A stretch of DNA of 64,000 nt from Chitinophagaceae bacterium LGM1 (GCA_018604165.1 CP075895.1:1008501-1072500); one strand, 5' to 3'. Counted from the stretch's first letter, positions 27,121-35,942 are shown. A program made the numbers and translations. Notes: generated from the letters alone by a model not told the origin.

Positions 27121-29082
27121 GTGATTTCCCCCGCATCCATACAGGAAGTAATGAACCGTGCCGACGTAGTAGAGGTCATCGGTCAGTTTTTGCGTTTGAA
27201 GAAACGTGGGGTAAATTATATTGCCAACTGTCCTTTTCACAACGAAAAAACACCCTCGTTTACTGTATCGGGTGCAAAGGGTTTGTATAAATGTTTTGGC
27301 TGCGGCAAGGGTGGCAATGTGGTGAGCTTTGTACAAGAGCATGAAAAACTAACCTACCCCGAAGCCATCCGCTGGCTGGCAGACTATTATAAGATAAAGC
27401 TGGAAGAAACCGAACGCTCGCCCGAACAGCAACAACAGCAATTAGCCGAAGAAGCCCTGCGCATACTGAATGAATATGCCGCGCAATACTTCAGCGAAAC
27501 ATTGTTGGATAGCGAAGAGGGGCAAACCGTAGGCGGCAGTTACTTTAAACAACGTGGCTTTTCAAAAGAAACGATAGAGAAATTCAGGCTGGGGTATAAC
27601 CCTGAGGGTGGCGAGGCTTTTTATAATGCAGCCATCAAAAAAGGGCATGGTGCAGACTTGTTGGAGAAAGCAGGACTGGTAAAGAACAGCGGGCGCGGAT
27701 ATTACGATGTGTATCGGGGCAGGGTAGTATTCCCCATACAAAGTATGACGGGACGTGTGTTGGGCTTTGGCGCGCGCATACTGAAAACCAACGACCGTGC
27801 ACCCAAATATATCAACACACCCGAAAATGAACTGTATAACAAGAGTCGTGTGCTGTATGGTATGTACCAGAGCCGTACAGCCATCAGCAAGCAGGATGAG
27901 TGTTTTCTGGTAGAGGGTTATACAGACGTTATATCGCTGCATCAGGGTGGGGTAGAAAATGTAGTAGCAAGTAGCGGTACATCCCTTACAGAGGGGCAGC
28001 TGCGCCTGATAGGGCAATTGACACACAACCTGACCATACTCTATGATGGCGATGCAGCAGGTGTTAAAGCAGCACTACGTGGGTTGGATATGGCACTGTC
28101 GCAAAGCTTTAATGTGAAGTTGGTATTGCTGCCCGAAGGAGAAGACCCCGATAGCTTTATACAAAAGAATGGTGAACTCGGCTTTCGTGAATATGTAAAA
28201 GCGCATAAGCAAGACATCATCAACTTCCGTATGGAAGTGGGCATGAAAGAAGTGGGTGATGACCCTGTGCGTAAATCGAAATTGGTAAATGAAATTGCGG
28301 AAAGTGTAGCCCGCATTAATAAAGCGGAAGACTTTGCCCTGCAAGATTATTATATACGCGAAGCTGCAAGGCGTTTGCAGGTGGACGAAACAAAACTGGT
28401 AAACCTTGTCAATAAGTATATACGCGACAGGGTAGATAACGACCGCAGGCAACAGGAGCGCGACAAAGCCGACGCAAAACCCACAACAGACCCTGAACAG
28501 ATAACAGTAGAAACAGAGCTGACCGACTATGTGTCGAAGGTGAAGCCCAACGTGCAGCAAGAGTGGGAACTGATACGGGTACTGATAGAGCATGGTGCAA
28601 AAGCATTAGAAGGCCATAAGAACGTGGCAGAAAAAGTGTACAAAGATGTGGACCCCGACCTGATAGAGAACGAACTGGTACGCAGGATATACGACGACTA
28701 TTATAAGTATGACGCGACACACGGCAACCCACCCGATTTGCAATATATAGTGAACAATACGGGTAGAGATGTATTGGAAATCATATCCAGCGTGTTGCAC
28801 ATCCGCAGCGACATCAGCCACAACTGGAAGGATATATATGGCATAGAAACGCTGAATGGTGAGATGAACTACGTAAATGAAGTAGAAAGCTCGCTGGCAT
28901 ATTTTGAGCTGAAACACCTGAAGATAATGCAGGGGCAATTGTTGAACAGGTTGCAAACTGAAACAGAGCTACCCCGTATATTGGCACTGGTAAAAAAGCA
29001 ACTGGAACTAAAACGTACCGAAGCAGAGATAGTGAAGAAAATGGGTACAGTGATTTTAAAAATCTGGAAGCACCAACCGTAA
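27121..29082 (+). CDS. dnaG: DNA primase
   Basis: DnaG makes RNA primers at replication forks. The 653 residues start at a GTG. The CHC2 zinc finger has Cys37, His40, Cys58 and Cys61. The TOPRIM domain has the LVEGYTDVISL glutamate motif and the YDGDAAG aspartate motif, and a C-terminal helicase-interaction region follows. A TAGTTTTG box (27099-27106) lies 14 bases before the start, suggesting a short leader and a promoter separate from the toxin-antitoxin pair. ruvX starts four bases after its stop. Confidence 0.95.
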   Translation: MISPASIQEVMNRADVVEVIGQFLRLKKRGVNYIANCPFHNEKTPSFTVSGAKGLYKCFGCGKGGNVVSFVQEHEKLTYPEAIRWLADYYKIKLEETERSPEQQQQQLAEEALRILNEYAAQYFSETLLDSEEGQTVGGSYFKQRGFSKETIEKFRLGYNPEGGEAFYNAAIKKGHGADLLEKAGLVKNSGRGYYDVYRGRVVFPIQSMTGRVLGFGARILKTNDRAPKYINTPENELYNKSRVLYGMYQSRTAISKQDECFLVEGYTDVISLHQGGVENVVASSGTSLTEGQLRLIGQLTHNLTILYDGDAAGVKAALRGLDMALSQSFNVKLVLLPEGEDPDSFIQKNGELGFREYVKAHKQDIINFRMEVGMKEVGDDPVRKSKLVNEIAESVARINKAEDFALQDYYIREAARRLQVDETKLVNLVNKYIRDRVDNDRRQQERDKADAKPTTDPEQITVETELTDYVSKVKPNVQQEWELIRVLIEHGAKALEGHKNVAEKVYKDVDPDLIENELVRRIYDDYYKYDATHGNPPDLQYIVNNTGRDVLEIISSVLHIRSDISHNWKDIYGIETLNGEMNYVNEVESSLAYFELKHLKIMQGQLLNRLQTETELPRILALVKKQLELKRTEAEIVKKMGTVILKIWKHQP

Positions 29083-29086
29083 CGAG

Positions 29087-29500
29087 ATGGGCAGGATACT
29101 GGCATTAGACTATGGCAAAAAGCGCACGGGTGTAGCCACTACAGACCCCTTGCAGATAATAGCAACGGCTGTGGATACGGTTGATAGCGGCGAACTGATA
29201 GGCTGGTTGAAAAAATACATAGCCGCCGAGCCTGTCGAAAAAATAGTCATCGGATATCCGCTGAACTTTGACGACACCCCTACGGATGCCACGCCACTGG
29301 TAGAAAAATTCATAGTAAAATTTAAAAATGTTTTCCCCGATATGCCTGTAGAGAAGTGGGATGAACGCATGACATCCAAGATGGCATCGCAGGCGATTGC
29401 AGAAATGGGACTGAAAAAGAAAATCCGTGAGCGGAAAGAACTCGTAGATAGTATCGCCGCAGTCATCATTTTACGAGAGTATCTTGAAAGCCGCGGCTAA
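29087..29500 (+). CDS. ruvX: RuvX/YqgF Holliday junction resolvase-like protein
   Basis: A 137-residue RNase H-fold protein of the YqgF family, implicated in pre-16S rRNA 5' end maturation and proposed as a Holliday junction resolvase. MGRILALDYGKKRTGVA carries the first catalytic Asp; the later IVIGYPLN and DERMTSK motifs and the final ELVDSIAAVIIL segment are typical. It starts four bases after dnaG, so the two are cotranscribed. Confidence 0.92.
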   Translation: MGRILALDYGKKRTGVATTDPLQIIATAVDTVDSGELIGWLKKYIAAEPVEKIVIGYPLNFDDTPTDATPLVEKFIVKFKNVFPDMPVEKWDERMTSKMASQAIAEMGLKKKIRERKELVDSIAAVIILREYLESRG

Positions 29501-29512
29501 TTCGTATTTTTG
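29484..29512 (+). promoter_or_regulatory. Promoter for the def-sigma operon
   Basis: TTG (29484-29486) and TATTTTTG (29505-29512) are 18 bases apart, close to the Bacteroidota -33/-7 consensus. The box begins inside the end of ruvX and lies 25 bases before the def ATG. Confidence 0.6.
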
Positions 29513-29537
29513 GCGGATTATATAATAAAAGATTAAG

Positions 29538-30116
29538 ATGGTTTTACCGATTGTCGCTTACGGGCATCCTGTATTGAGAAAAGTATGTGAAGATATTACC
29601 CCCGACTACCCTGAACTGAAAAAACTGATTGCCGATATGTGGGAGAGCATGTACCATACTAACGGTGTTGGCCTGGCTGCTCCGCAAATCAACCGCCCGA
29701 TACGCCTGTTTGTAATTGATACTGTACAGATAGTTGAGAATTTTGACGATGAAGACAAAAAGGAGTACCCGAATGAAAAGCCTATAAAGCGGGTTTTCAT
29801 TAATGCTCATAAAGTGGAAGAGAGTGGAGACCCTTGGGCATATAACGAAGGCTGCCTGAGCATCCCCAAAGTGCGTGAAGATGTATTGCGCCAACCAAAA
29901 GTAAAACTCCGCTATATGGATGAAAACTTTGTGGAGCATGAAGAAGAATTTCAGGGTATTACCGCGCGCGTTATACAGCACGAGTACGACCATATAGAAG
30001 GTAAGCTGTTTATAGATTACCTGCCGATGCTGAAACGCAGGTTGATTAAAAAAAGGCTTGACGATATAAGTAATGGTAAAATAAAGACTGACTATCGTAT
30101 GGTGTTTAGCAAATAG
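29538..30116 (+). CDS. def: Peptide deformylase
   Basis: Removes the N-formyl group from new proteins. The 192 residues contain all three active-site motifs: GVGLAAPQ (43-50), EGCLSIP (104-110, metal ligand Cys106) and HEYDH (148-152, metal ligands His148 and His152, catalytic Glu149). An insertion rich in Asp, Glu and Lys (about 65-82) is common in Bacteroidota enzymes. It has its own promoter and is followed within 25 bases by an ECF sigma factor gene. Confidence 0.95.
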   Translation: MVLPIVAYGHPVLRKVCEDITPDYPELKKLIADMWESMYHTNGVGLAAPQINRPIRLFVIDTVQIVENFDDEDKKEYPNEKPIKRVFINAHKVEESGDPWAYNEGCLSIPKVREDVLRQPKVKLRYMDENFVEHEEEFQGITARVIQHEYDHIEGKLFIDYLPMLKRRLIKKRLDDISNGKIKTDYRMVFSK

Positions 30117-30140
30117 TGTATATTTATTTCTGAAACTGAT

Positions 30141-30692
30141 TTGGCACCCGTATTATCATATAGCGAAGAGGAACTGGTTTTGTTGCTGAAACAACAGAGC
30201 CAGGATGCTTTTAACTACCTGTATAAGAATTATGCAGGCGGGCTGTATGGTATTGTCCGCAAAGTAATAACTGACGAGCAAACAGCACAGGATGTATTGC
30301 AGGATGTATTTGTGAAAGTATGGAATAATATAGGGCAGTATAATACAGAGAAAGGCAGGATATATACGTGGATGATAAATATAGCCCGCAACGCAGCTAT
30401 AGACAAGCTACGCTCGAAGGGTGAGATAATGAAGTCGAAAATCCATACGGGAGAAGATGCCGTATATAATGTGCAGAAGGGAATGAAAACGGAGCAGTCG
30501 ACAGATACTATAGGACTGAAAGAAGCAGTAGGGGAGTTAAAACCCGAGCAGCAGACAATCGTCAGTCTGGCTTACTTTAAAGGTTTCACATTAGATGAGA
30601 TTGCCAAAACCCTGGATATACCGTTGGGGACGGTAAAAACCCGTATGCGGGCAGCAATGCAGGCCTTGCGGACATATTATAACAGTAATTGA
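30141..30692 (+). CDS. ECF RNA polymerase sigma factor
   Basis: A 183-residue extracytoplasmic-function sigma factor. Region 2 (about 26-95) contains the LQDVFVKVW and IYTWMINIARNAAIDKLR segments, and region 4 (about 125-178) contains the helix-turn-helix FTLDEIAKTLDIPLGTVKTRM. The start is a TTG, since the first in-frame ATG falls inside region 2. The next gene overlaps by four bases and encodes the likely membrane anti-sigma factor, so the pair resembles SigK/RskA. The signal and regulon are unknown. Confidence 0.9.
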   Translation: MAPVLSYSEEELVLLLKQQSQDAFNYLYKNYAGGLYGIVRKVITDEQTAQDVLQDVFVKVWNNIGQYNTEKGRIYTWMINIARNAAIDKLRSKGEIMKSKIHTGEDAVYNVQKGMKTEQSTDTIGLKEAVGELKPEQQTIVSLAYFKGFTLDEIAKTLDIPLGTVKTRMRAAMQALRTYYNSN

Positions 30693-31525
30693 GTGAAGTG
30701 AATATAAAGGAATACATAGAATCGGGCATCTTGGAAGCTTATGTACTCGGCGCACTAACCGAAGGGGAACGTGCATCGGTAGAGGCAGACATGGTGATGT
30801 ATCCTGAGCTTGCAAAAGAAGTAGCAGCCATAGAGGCGGCTATGGAGTCTTTTGCCCAAGCCAATGCCGAGCAGCCGCCTGCGCACATGCAGCAGCAGAT
30901 ATGGAATGCCATACAACAGCAAACGGTACAGTCAGCACCCGATGTGCAGTCTACTGAACAATCAACCCCGCAAGCTAAAGTAATAGCGTTGCCACAACCC
31001 GCACAACGCCCCGCTTGGCAGCGAGCAGCCGTATGGGCAGCCATCGTGGTAAGTGTGGTTACCAACTTCATGCTGCTGTCGCAACGCAACAAGAGCAAAG
31101 AAGAAATAGCTGCATTGTCATCGCAGATGGATTCTTTAAAAACATCGCAACAAGAAGTACTTGCCCAATACAAAAAAGGGCGCGATATGCTGGCAGATAC
31201 CGCCATGAAGACGGTGGTGATGCGTAGTGTACAGCAGGGTAAGGATATGACGGGTATGGTATTCTGGAGCAAAACGACAGGCGAATCTTACCTTGCCATA
31301 CACAATATGCCGATGCCCGAAAAAGGTAAGCAATACCAGCTATGGGTGATACAGGACGGCAAGCCCGTAAGCATGGGTGTGATAGATAACAACCTAGTAG
31401 CCAATGCAGGCAGTATGTACAAAGTGCCTATACAGATAAAAGCAGGCCAGGCATTCGCCATCTCTTTAGAAAAAGAAGGCGGCAACCCAACACCTACCGA
31501 GGTGTGTGTGGTAGGGGCGATATAA
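30689..31525 (+). CDS. Anti-sigma factor, RskA-like
   Basis: A 278-residue membrane protein. The N-terminal about 90 residues form the cytoplasmic helical part that would bind the sigma factor. One membrane helix (about 109-127, WQRAAVWAAIVVSVVTNFML) follows, then a coiled-coil-like stretch and a C-terminal RskA domain (from about 185, with YLAIHNMPMPEKGKQYQLWV). It starts with a TTG overlapping the sigma factor's TGA (TTGA), so translation is coupled. It is expected to hold the sigma factor until an envelope signal triggers release. Confidence 0.88.
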   Translation: MSEVNIKEYIESGILEAYVLGALTEGERASVEADMVMYPELAKEVAAIEAAMESFAQANAEQPPAHMQQQIWNAIQQQTVQSAPDVQSTEQSTPQAKVIALPQPAQRPAWQRAAVWAAIVVSVVTNFMLLSQRNKSKEEIAALSSQMDSLKTSQQEVLAQYKKGRDMLADTAMKTVVMRSVQQGKDMTGMVFWSKTTGESYLAIHNMPMPEKGKQYQLWVIQDGKPVSMGVIDNNLVANAGSMYKVPIQIKAGQAFAISLEKEGGNPTPTEVCVVGAI

Positions 31526-31535
31526 CCAATGTCTA

Positions 31536-31868
31536 ATGAATGTTAACCTAATTGATACTGATAATGCAGTAAATGATAATTACGCATCAGTTATCGATTT
31601 TATTATTGATGCAGTAGTTGATTATCCAGACAATAATTCTGATTTAGATTCTTATTTACAAGAAATCAAGAAAATACTTAATTCTGATATTATAACCGAA
31701 AAAGTTCTCACAGAATATCTAAACAATTCCCAACTTGACAACGAAAATGTAGTTTGGGTGGAAGTGTCTATATCTGCTATGCGTGAAGCGATTAAATTAA
31801 TGGATTTTTTCAAGATAGATTTCACAGATGTCATTGCAGAAATGAATAGATTAGCTGTGAAAGCATAA
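31536..31868 (+). CDS. Hypothetical acidic protein
   Basis: A 110-residue acidic cytoplasmic protein with no signal or membrane segment. It is predicted mainly helical, with many Asp and Asn. Codons are noticeably AT-richer than in the sigma/anti-sigma genes ten bases before it, which suggests a different origin, though it may share their transcript. I recognise no family. A bidirectional terminator follows at 31916. Confidence 0.6.
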   Translation: MNVNLIDTDNAVNDNYASVIDFIIDAVVDYPDNNSDLDSYLQEIKKILNSDIITEKVLTEYLNNSQLDNENVVWVEVSISAMREAIKLMDFFKIDFTDVIAEMNRLAVKA

Positions 31869-31915
31869 GGTATATTTTATCGTCGCATTTTTAGGAGAAC
31901 ATGAGTTATTCAATA

Positions 31916-31952
31916 AAAAAATCCCGCTTGTATTACACAAGCGGGATTTTTA
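31916..31952. terminator. Bidirectional terminator between convergent genes
   Basis: ATCCCGCTTGT (31921-31931) and ACAAGCGGGAT (31937-31947) pair around a five-base loop, with an A tract before and a T tract after. It can end transcription from both sides. Confidence 0.9.
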
Positions 31953-31972
31953 TGTGATGTTATTTCTATAAA

Positions 31973-33472
31973 TTATTGTTTCACAAAACGCCCTGTAGCC
32001 ATCATACGGCCTTGTTCATCTTTCAGGGTGTAGAGATACACGCCTGCAGCGGCATTAGCCATTGGTATAGCTACTGTATTGCGACCAGTGCTATAAGCAG
32101 TATTGTTGTTTTGGTAAACGACACGACCAGCCATATCGGCAACAGTTACAGTAAGTGTTTGTGCTTTTTCAAGTGTTATGTCCATGTTTACATTAGCCGC
32201 AGTAGGGTTAGGATATACATTTACATTACCTGCGAAAGCGATGTTTTTTATGCTCAGTGTGCTATCCATCAGGCTGAACAGTTCGCTGCCATTTGCGCTG
32301 TCTGATGCACGGAAATAAATGGTTTTATCCATTTGCAGGAAATCTGTAGGGTTGCTGCTGATTGCGCCATTGTATATGTCTGCAACCATAGAAGGAGTAG
32401 CAACACCATTATACATCCACAGTTCGTTGCCGGCAACACCATTGTCTGCACCGAAGTACAGTTTGTTTTTTACACTAATAATAGAGCCTATGTTACTATT
32501 GCCTATCGGGTTGGTTCTATAAACCAGCATTGTATTGCCTGTTGCAGGGTCGTACGCATAGAGGTGGCCGAAGTTGGTGCCGTCGTTGCCTACGAAGTAA
32601 ATTTTAGTACCAAGGCCTGCTATTATTTTAGTGCCCGTAACTGTTGTGTTGATGCTGTTGCTGCTACCAGTTACTACATCTGTAAGGCGCATTACATTCA
32701 TACCATTGTAAGAATATAACTCTCGACCATTAGCAGTAGTAGATGCTGTAAAGTATAGTTTGCCACCAATAACAACTAGGTTGTTAGGGGTAGAACTACC
32801 AACACCCGCTTCTATATCAGATACCAGTGTTGTGCTATTAGTAGCAGGGTTGTAAGAATATAATTCTGTACCTGTAGTAGAGCCATTGTTTGCAGTGAAG
32901 TAAATCAGTGTATCATAAACTGTAATACTGCTAACAATGCTAGAGCCGAATGTGTTAACATCAGTAAGCCTAGTTGCTGTACCCGATGTTGTATCGTACG
33001 ACCACAATTCTTCGCCGTTTGTACCGTCGTTAGCATCAAAATATATTTTGCCTTTGTGGCTCACAACCTCATCTACGCCCGAGCCTGTACCGCCTGTCCA
33101 TACTTCTGCAGCCAGCATAGGTGGATTTGTACCATCCCAGCGATACAGTTCTGTACCCGATGTACCATTGTTGGCAGGGAAGTAAATGAATTTACCCAGT
33201 GTAGCCATAGAGCGTGAATTTGCAAACGCCATACTGCTTGCCGATGCGGGATTAATGTTGAATGCAAGATTTGTGCCGCTTGTGTCCTTTACCCAAAGCT
33301 CGTATCCGTTGGTGCCGTCGTTAGCAGTGAACACGAGTTTTTTGCCCATTGCTGCCAAGCGCGAAGGCAAACTGCCAGCTGTGCCCGGATTAATGTCTCT
33401 TACCAGCATGGTTTGTGCATCAGCAGTTGCAATGCCTGCCAGTAATGCGATACTAAGTATGCTACGCTTCAT
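31973..33472 (-). CDS. T9SS-secreted ELWxxDGT-repeat protein (twin B)
   Basis: A 499-residue secreted protein. A signal peptide (about 1-19) is followed by eight imperfect repeats of about 45 residues with a core like F-x-A-N-D-G-T-N-G-x-E-L-W, which I predict to be an eight-bladed beta-propeller. From about residue 415 a type A T9SS sorting domain follows (VYPNPTAANVNM ... GRFVKQ). It would cross the outer membrane by the type IX system and be anchored or released at the surface. It is a head-to-tail paralog of the gene at 33522-35021, with exactly the same length and repeat number. The ligand is unknown. Confidence 0.85.
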   Translation of the reverse strand: MKRSILSIALLAGIATADAQTMLVRDINPGTAGSLPSRLAAMGKKLVFTANDGTNGYELWVKDTSGTNLAFNINPASASSMAFANSRSMATLGKFIYFPANNGTSGTELYRWDGTNPPMLAAEVWTGGTGSGVDEVVSHKGKIYFDANDGTNGEELWSYDTTSGTATRLTDVNTFGSSIVSSITVYDTLIYFTANNGSTTGTELYSYNPATNSTTLVSDIEAGVGSSTPNNLVVIGGKLYFTASTTANGRELYSYNGMNVMRLTDVVTGSSNSINTTVTGTKIIAGLGTKIYFVGNDGTNFGHLYAYDPATGNTMLVYRTNPIGNSNIGSIISVKNKLYFGADNGVAGNELWMYNGVATPSMVADIYNGAISSNPTDFLQMDKTIYFRASDSANGSELFSLMDSTLSIKNIAFAGNVNVYPNPTAANVNMDITLEKAQTLTVTVADMAGRVVYQNNNTAYSTGRNTVAIPMANAAAGVYLYTLKDEQGRMMATGRFVKQ

Positions 33473-33521
33473 AATAAAGTTGTTTTATGTTATTGTGTTT
33501 TGGTTAGCTAAAATGTATATG

Positions 33522-35021
33522 TTATTGTTTCTGTATTTTCCCACTTGCCATCAAGCGTCCTTTTGCATCGTGCAGTTTGTATATGTATGTACCGGCGGCG
33601 GCTGCCTGCAAGTTGATTTCAATAATATTATTGCCTTTGGTATATTTGGCAACTGCACTATTATATACTAGCCTGCCACTGATATCGGCAACTGTGTAGC
33701 TCAGTTGTGTGTCTTTACCTACATCCAGCTTGATGTTGGTATTGCCCGTTGTAGGGTTAGGGAATACAGTAACGTTACCCTCAAAAGAAATGTTTTGTAC
33801 ACTTAAAGCTACAGAGTCTGTAAGACGATACAGTTCTGTGCCGCTTGTAACAGTATAAGCACTGAAGTATAGCCTTGTACCCCAACGCAACAAGTTGGCT
33901 GGTGAGCTACCCACGCCAATGTTAGTGTCAATGTCAGCTACCATAGCTGGTGCAAGATTGCCGTCAAACTTCCACAGTTCTTCGCCATGTGTACCATCGT
34001 CAGCAGTAAAGAATATTTTGCCACCATAGTAAGTAAAATGTTGCGGGTTGCTGCTGCCTGTAGGGTTGATGCTATATACTTTTGATGCAACGCCATTTGC
34101 AGGGTTATATTCATAGAACTCAGGTCCGCTAAGGCCATCATCACCGGCAAAGTATATTTTGTTTTTAAACCAAATGAGCTGCACTTGATTGATAGCTACA
34201 GGTGGAACACCGTCCAGGTTGCTGTTATCAATATTTGTAAGGCGCTGCAGGTTGATGCCGTCAAATACATACAACTCTCTGCCGAAAGAATTTGTATATG
34301 CAGAGAAGTATAGTTTGTTGTTGGCAACAATAAAGCCTTGCGGGCTGCTGCTGCCTAAGCCTGCATTAATATCCAACACATTGCTAACTGTGTTTGTAGT
34401 GGGATTGTAGCTGTAGAGTTCTGCACCCATTGTTGTGCTGGTGGCAGTAAAGTATATTTTGTCTTTATAAGCTATAAAGCCATAAGGGTTGCTGTTGCCT
34501 ATGCCTGTGCTAATGTCTGTAAGCCTTTGCGTATATGCACTTGAGGTAGTATAAGACCACAACTCGCTACCGTTGGCAGGCGTAGTAGCAGAGAAATAAA
34601 CTCTGCCATCGTGTGCATACACTTCAGATACTGACGATGAGCCTGAAGGTGTAACATCTGTGGCTAATTCGGGTGCATTTGTTCCATTCCATCTGAAAAG
34701 TTCCAGTCCGTTAGCGCCATTGTCGGCAGGGAAATATATATGGCTGCCTGATTGAGCCATTTTGCTGTTAAAAATCAGGAAACCACCAGATGCAGCACCT
34801 GGGTTGATGTTGTATTGCAAGCTTGCTGCTGTATCATAAGCCCATAATTCGTAGCCGTCTGTGCCATTGTCTGCAAAAAATACCACTTTGTTGCCGAAAC
34901 CACTAACCCAACTCGGGTATGCATCGCCAGATGATGGATTGATGTCTTTAATAAGTGTTGGCTGTGCAGTTGCATACAGGCTTCCTGCAAGCAGTAATGT
35001 GCTGAGTAAACGAATTTTCAT
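33522..35021 (-). CDS. T9SS-secreted ELWxxDGT-repeat protein (twin A)
   Basis: A 499-residue secreted protein with a signal peptide (MKIRLLSTLLLAGSLYATAQ), eight repeats with core words such as DNGTDGYELWAYD and DDGTHGEELWKFD, and a C-terminal T9SS sorting domain (VFPNPTTGNTNI ... GKIQKQ). The same layout as the gene 49 bases downstream (31973-33472), evidently from a tandem duplication; the two may share a transcript. Repeats that end in GTELY or GEELW are recognised as the ELWxxDGT family, whose role is not established. The gene is divergent from the small secreted protein gene at 35332. Confidence 0.85.
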   Translation of the reverse strand: MKIRLLSTLLLAGSLYATAQPTLIKDINPSSGDAYPSWVSGFGNKVVFFADNGTDGYELWAYDTAASLQYNINPGAASGGFLIFNSKMAQSGSHIYFPADNGANGLELFRWNGTNAPELATDVTPSGSSSVSEVYAHDGRVYFSATTPANGSELWSYTTSSAYTQRLTDISTGIGNSNPYGFIAYKDKIYFTATSTTMGAELYSYNPTTNTVSNVLDINAGLGSSSPQGFIVANNKLYFSAYTNSFGRELYVFDGINLQRLTNIDNSNLDGVPPVAINQVQLIWFKNKIYFAGDDGLSGPEFYEYNPANGVASKVYSINPTGSSNPQHFTYYGGKIFFTADDGTHGEELWKFDGNLAPAMVADIDTNIGVGSSPANLLRWGTRLYFSAYTVTSGTELYRLTDSVALSVQNISFEGNVTVFPNPTTGNTNIKLDVGKDTQLSYTVADISGRLVYNSAVAKYTKGNNIIEINLQAAAAGTYIYKLHDAKGRLMASGKIQKQ

Positions 35022-35185
35022 ACGCGCTTAAGAATGTTAATCGTGAACAATTGGATATAATCAGTTAAAAATAAAAATTATTAAGGGAATATTAAATAAT
35101 TATGACCGTTTTACTTGAAAAAATACGTACTAACACGTACTGGCAGGCATTTTCGCGTATTTGTACTGTAACTTATTGATTTTCA

Positions 35186-35211
35186 GTTGTTAATTGGTTG
35201 TTAATCGCTTG
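35186..35211 (+). repeat. Upstream element shared by two paralogous genes, copy 1
   Basis: An ungapped alignment with 37393-37418 matches at 21 of 26 positions, including the identical block GTTGTTAATTG and a shared GCTTG end. It lies about 145 bases before the first small secreted paralog. Confidence 0.5.
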
Positions 35212-35239
35212 TCAATCAGGCGTTAACAAAGCCCGATAA

Positions 35240-35272
35240 TTTGAACATCGGGCAGTGATGCCCCCATATTTG
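35240..35272 (+). promoter_or_regulatory. Probable promoter of the first small secreted paralog
   Basis: TTTG (35240-35243) is followed 21 bases later by CATATTTG (35265-35272), one base from TAnnTTTG. The spacer contains the inverted repeat GGGCA-GTGA-TGCCC (35250-35263), which could be an operator. The predicted transcript starts in the G-free stretch. Confidence 0.55.
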
Positions 35273-35331
35273 CATCATAAACAACAACAAAAACAATTTT
35301 TTAAACAAACAAACAACAAAAACAAACAACA

Positions 35332-35883
35332 ATGAAAAAAGTAATCGCAATCATCGCTCTGGGTATCACTGGTTTTGCTGCAAAAGCACAGTCGCCATCT
35401 TCTACTGCTACACAAACAGTTAACCTGAACCTGAGCAACGCAATCGAATTGACTTTCACAGGGTCTGGTTCTGCAACTGGTGCAGCTGTTAACCTCGCTT
35501 TCAACACAGTAAATGATTATGCAAACGGTGTTACCTCTGCAAATCAGGAACTGCGTGTACGTTCAAACCGTCGTTTCGGTGTAACGGTTCGTACCAATAA
35601 TGCAAACTTTACTTATACCGGTACTGTATCTCCTGCTCCTGTAATGCCTGTAAGTGGTGTATTAGGACTGAAAGTAGGAAGCAACAGCACAGGTGGTGCC
35701 ATAGCTTCACCGTTCAGCACAACAGCATATGCAGGTTTGACATCAGCAGCACAAAATCTGTTGACAAATGCTAACAACGGCGGTAACCAACTGTTCAGCG
35801 TATCATACGAAGCACAACCTGGTTTCACTTACCCTGCAGGTACTTATACTGTAGATGTAGTGTACACGGCTACGCAGCTTTAA
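35332..35883 (+). CDS. Small secreted beta-rich protein (paralog 1)
   Basis: A 183-residue protein with signal peptide MKKVIAIIALGITGFAAKAQ and a mature domain of about 160 residues made of short beta-prone segments. It ends PAGTYTVDVVYTATQL. The ending recalls the last strand of pilin-like or spore-coat-U-like beta-sandwich proteins, but no chaperone or usher gene is present, and I do not assign a family. Two paralogs lie at 37499 and 38065. All five Arg codons are CGT and AAC/CTG dominate, a bias typical of highly expressed genes and unlike paralog 3. The leader is G-free. A strong terminator follows. It is probably an abundant surface or periplasmic protein. Confidence 0.75.
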   Translation: MKKVIAIIALGITGFAAKAQSPSSTATQTVNLNLSNAIELTFTGSGSATGAAVNLAFNTVNDYANGVTSANQELRVRSNRRFGVTVRTNNANFTYTGTVSPAPVMPVSGVLGLKVGSNSTGGAIASPFSTTAYAGLTSAAQNLLTNANNGGNQLFSVSYEAQPGFTYPAGTYTVDVVYTATQL

Positions 35884-35914
35884 TCAATCGGATCTTTTTC
35901 ATCCAAATACGAGG

Positions 35915-35942
35915 GCTCCCCAATCGGGGAGCTTTCTTTTTT
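35915..35942 (+). terminator. Terminator after small secreted paralog 1
   Basis: GCTCCCC (35915-35921) and GGGGAGC (35926-35932) form a short GC-rich hairpin followed by a T-rich tract. Confidence 0.9.

Larger units (their letters stand above)
35022..35331. other. Divergent intergenic region with G-free leader
   Basis: A 310-base spacer. It contains a 26-base element shared with the region upstream of 37499 (35186-35211), a promoter (35240-35272), an inverted repeat GGGCA/TGCCC inside the promoter spacer (35250-35263), and an A/C-rich stretch without any G from 35273 to the ATG of the next gene. No gene is seen. Confidence 0.6.
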
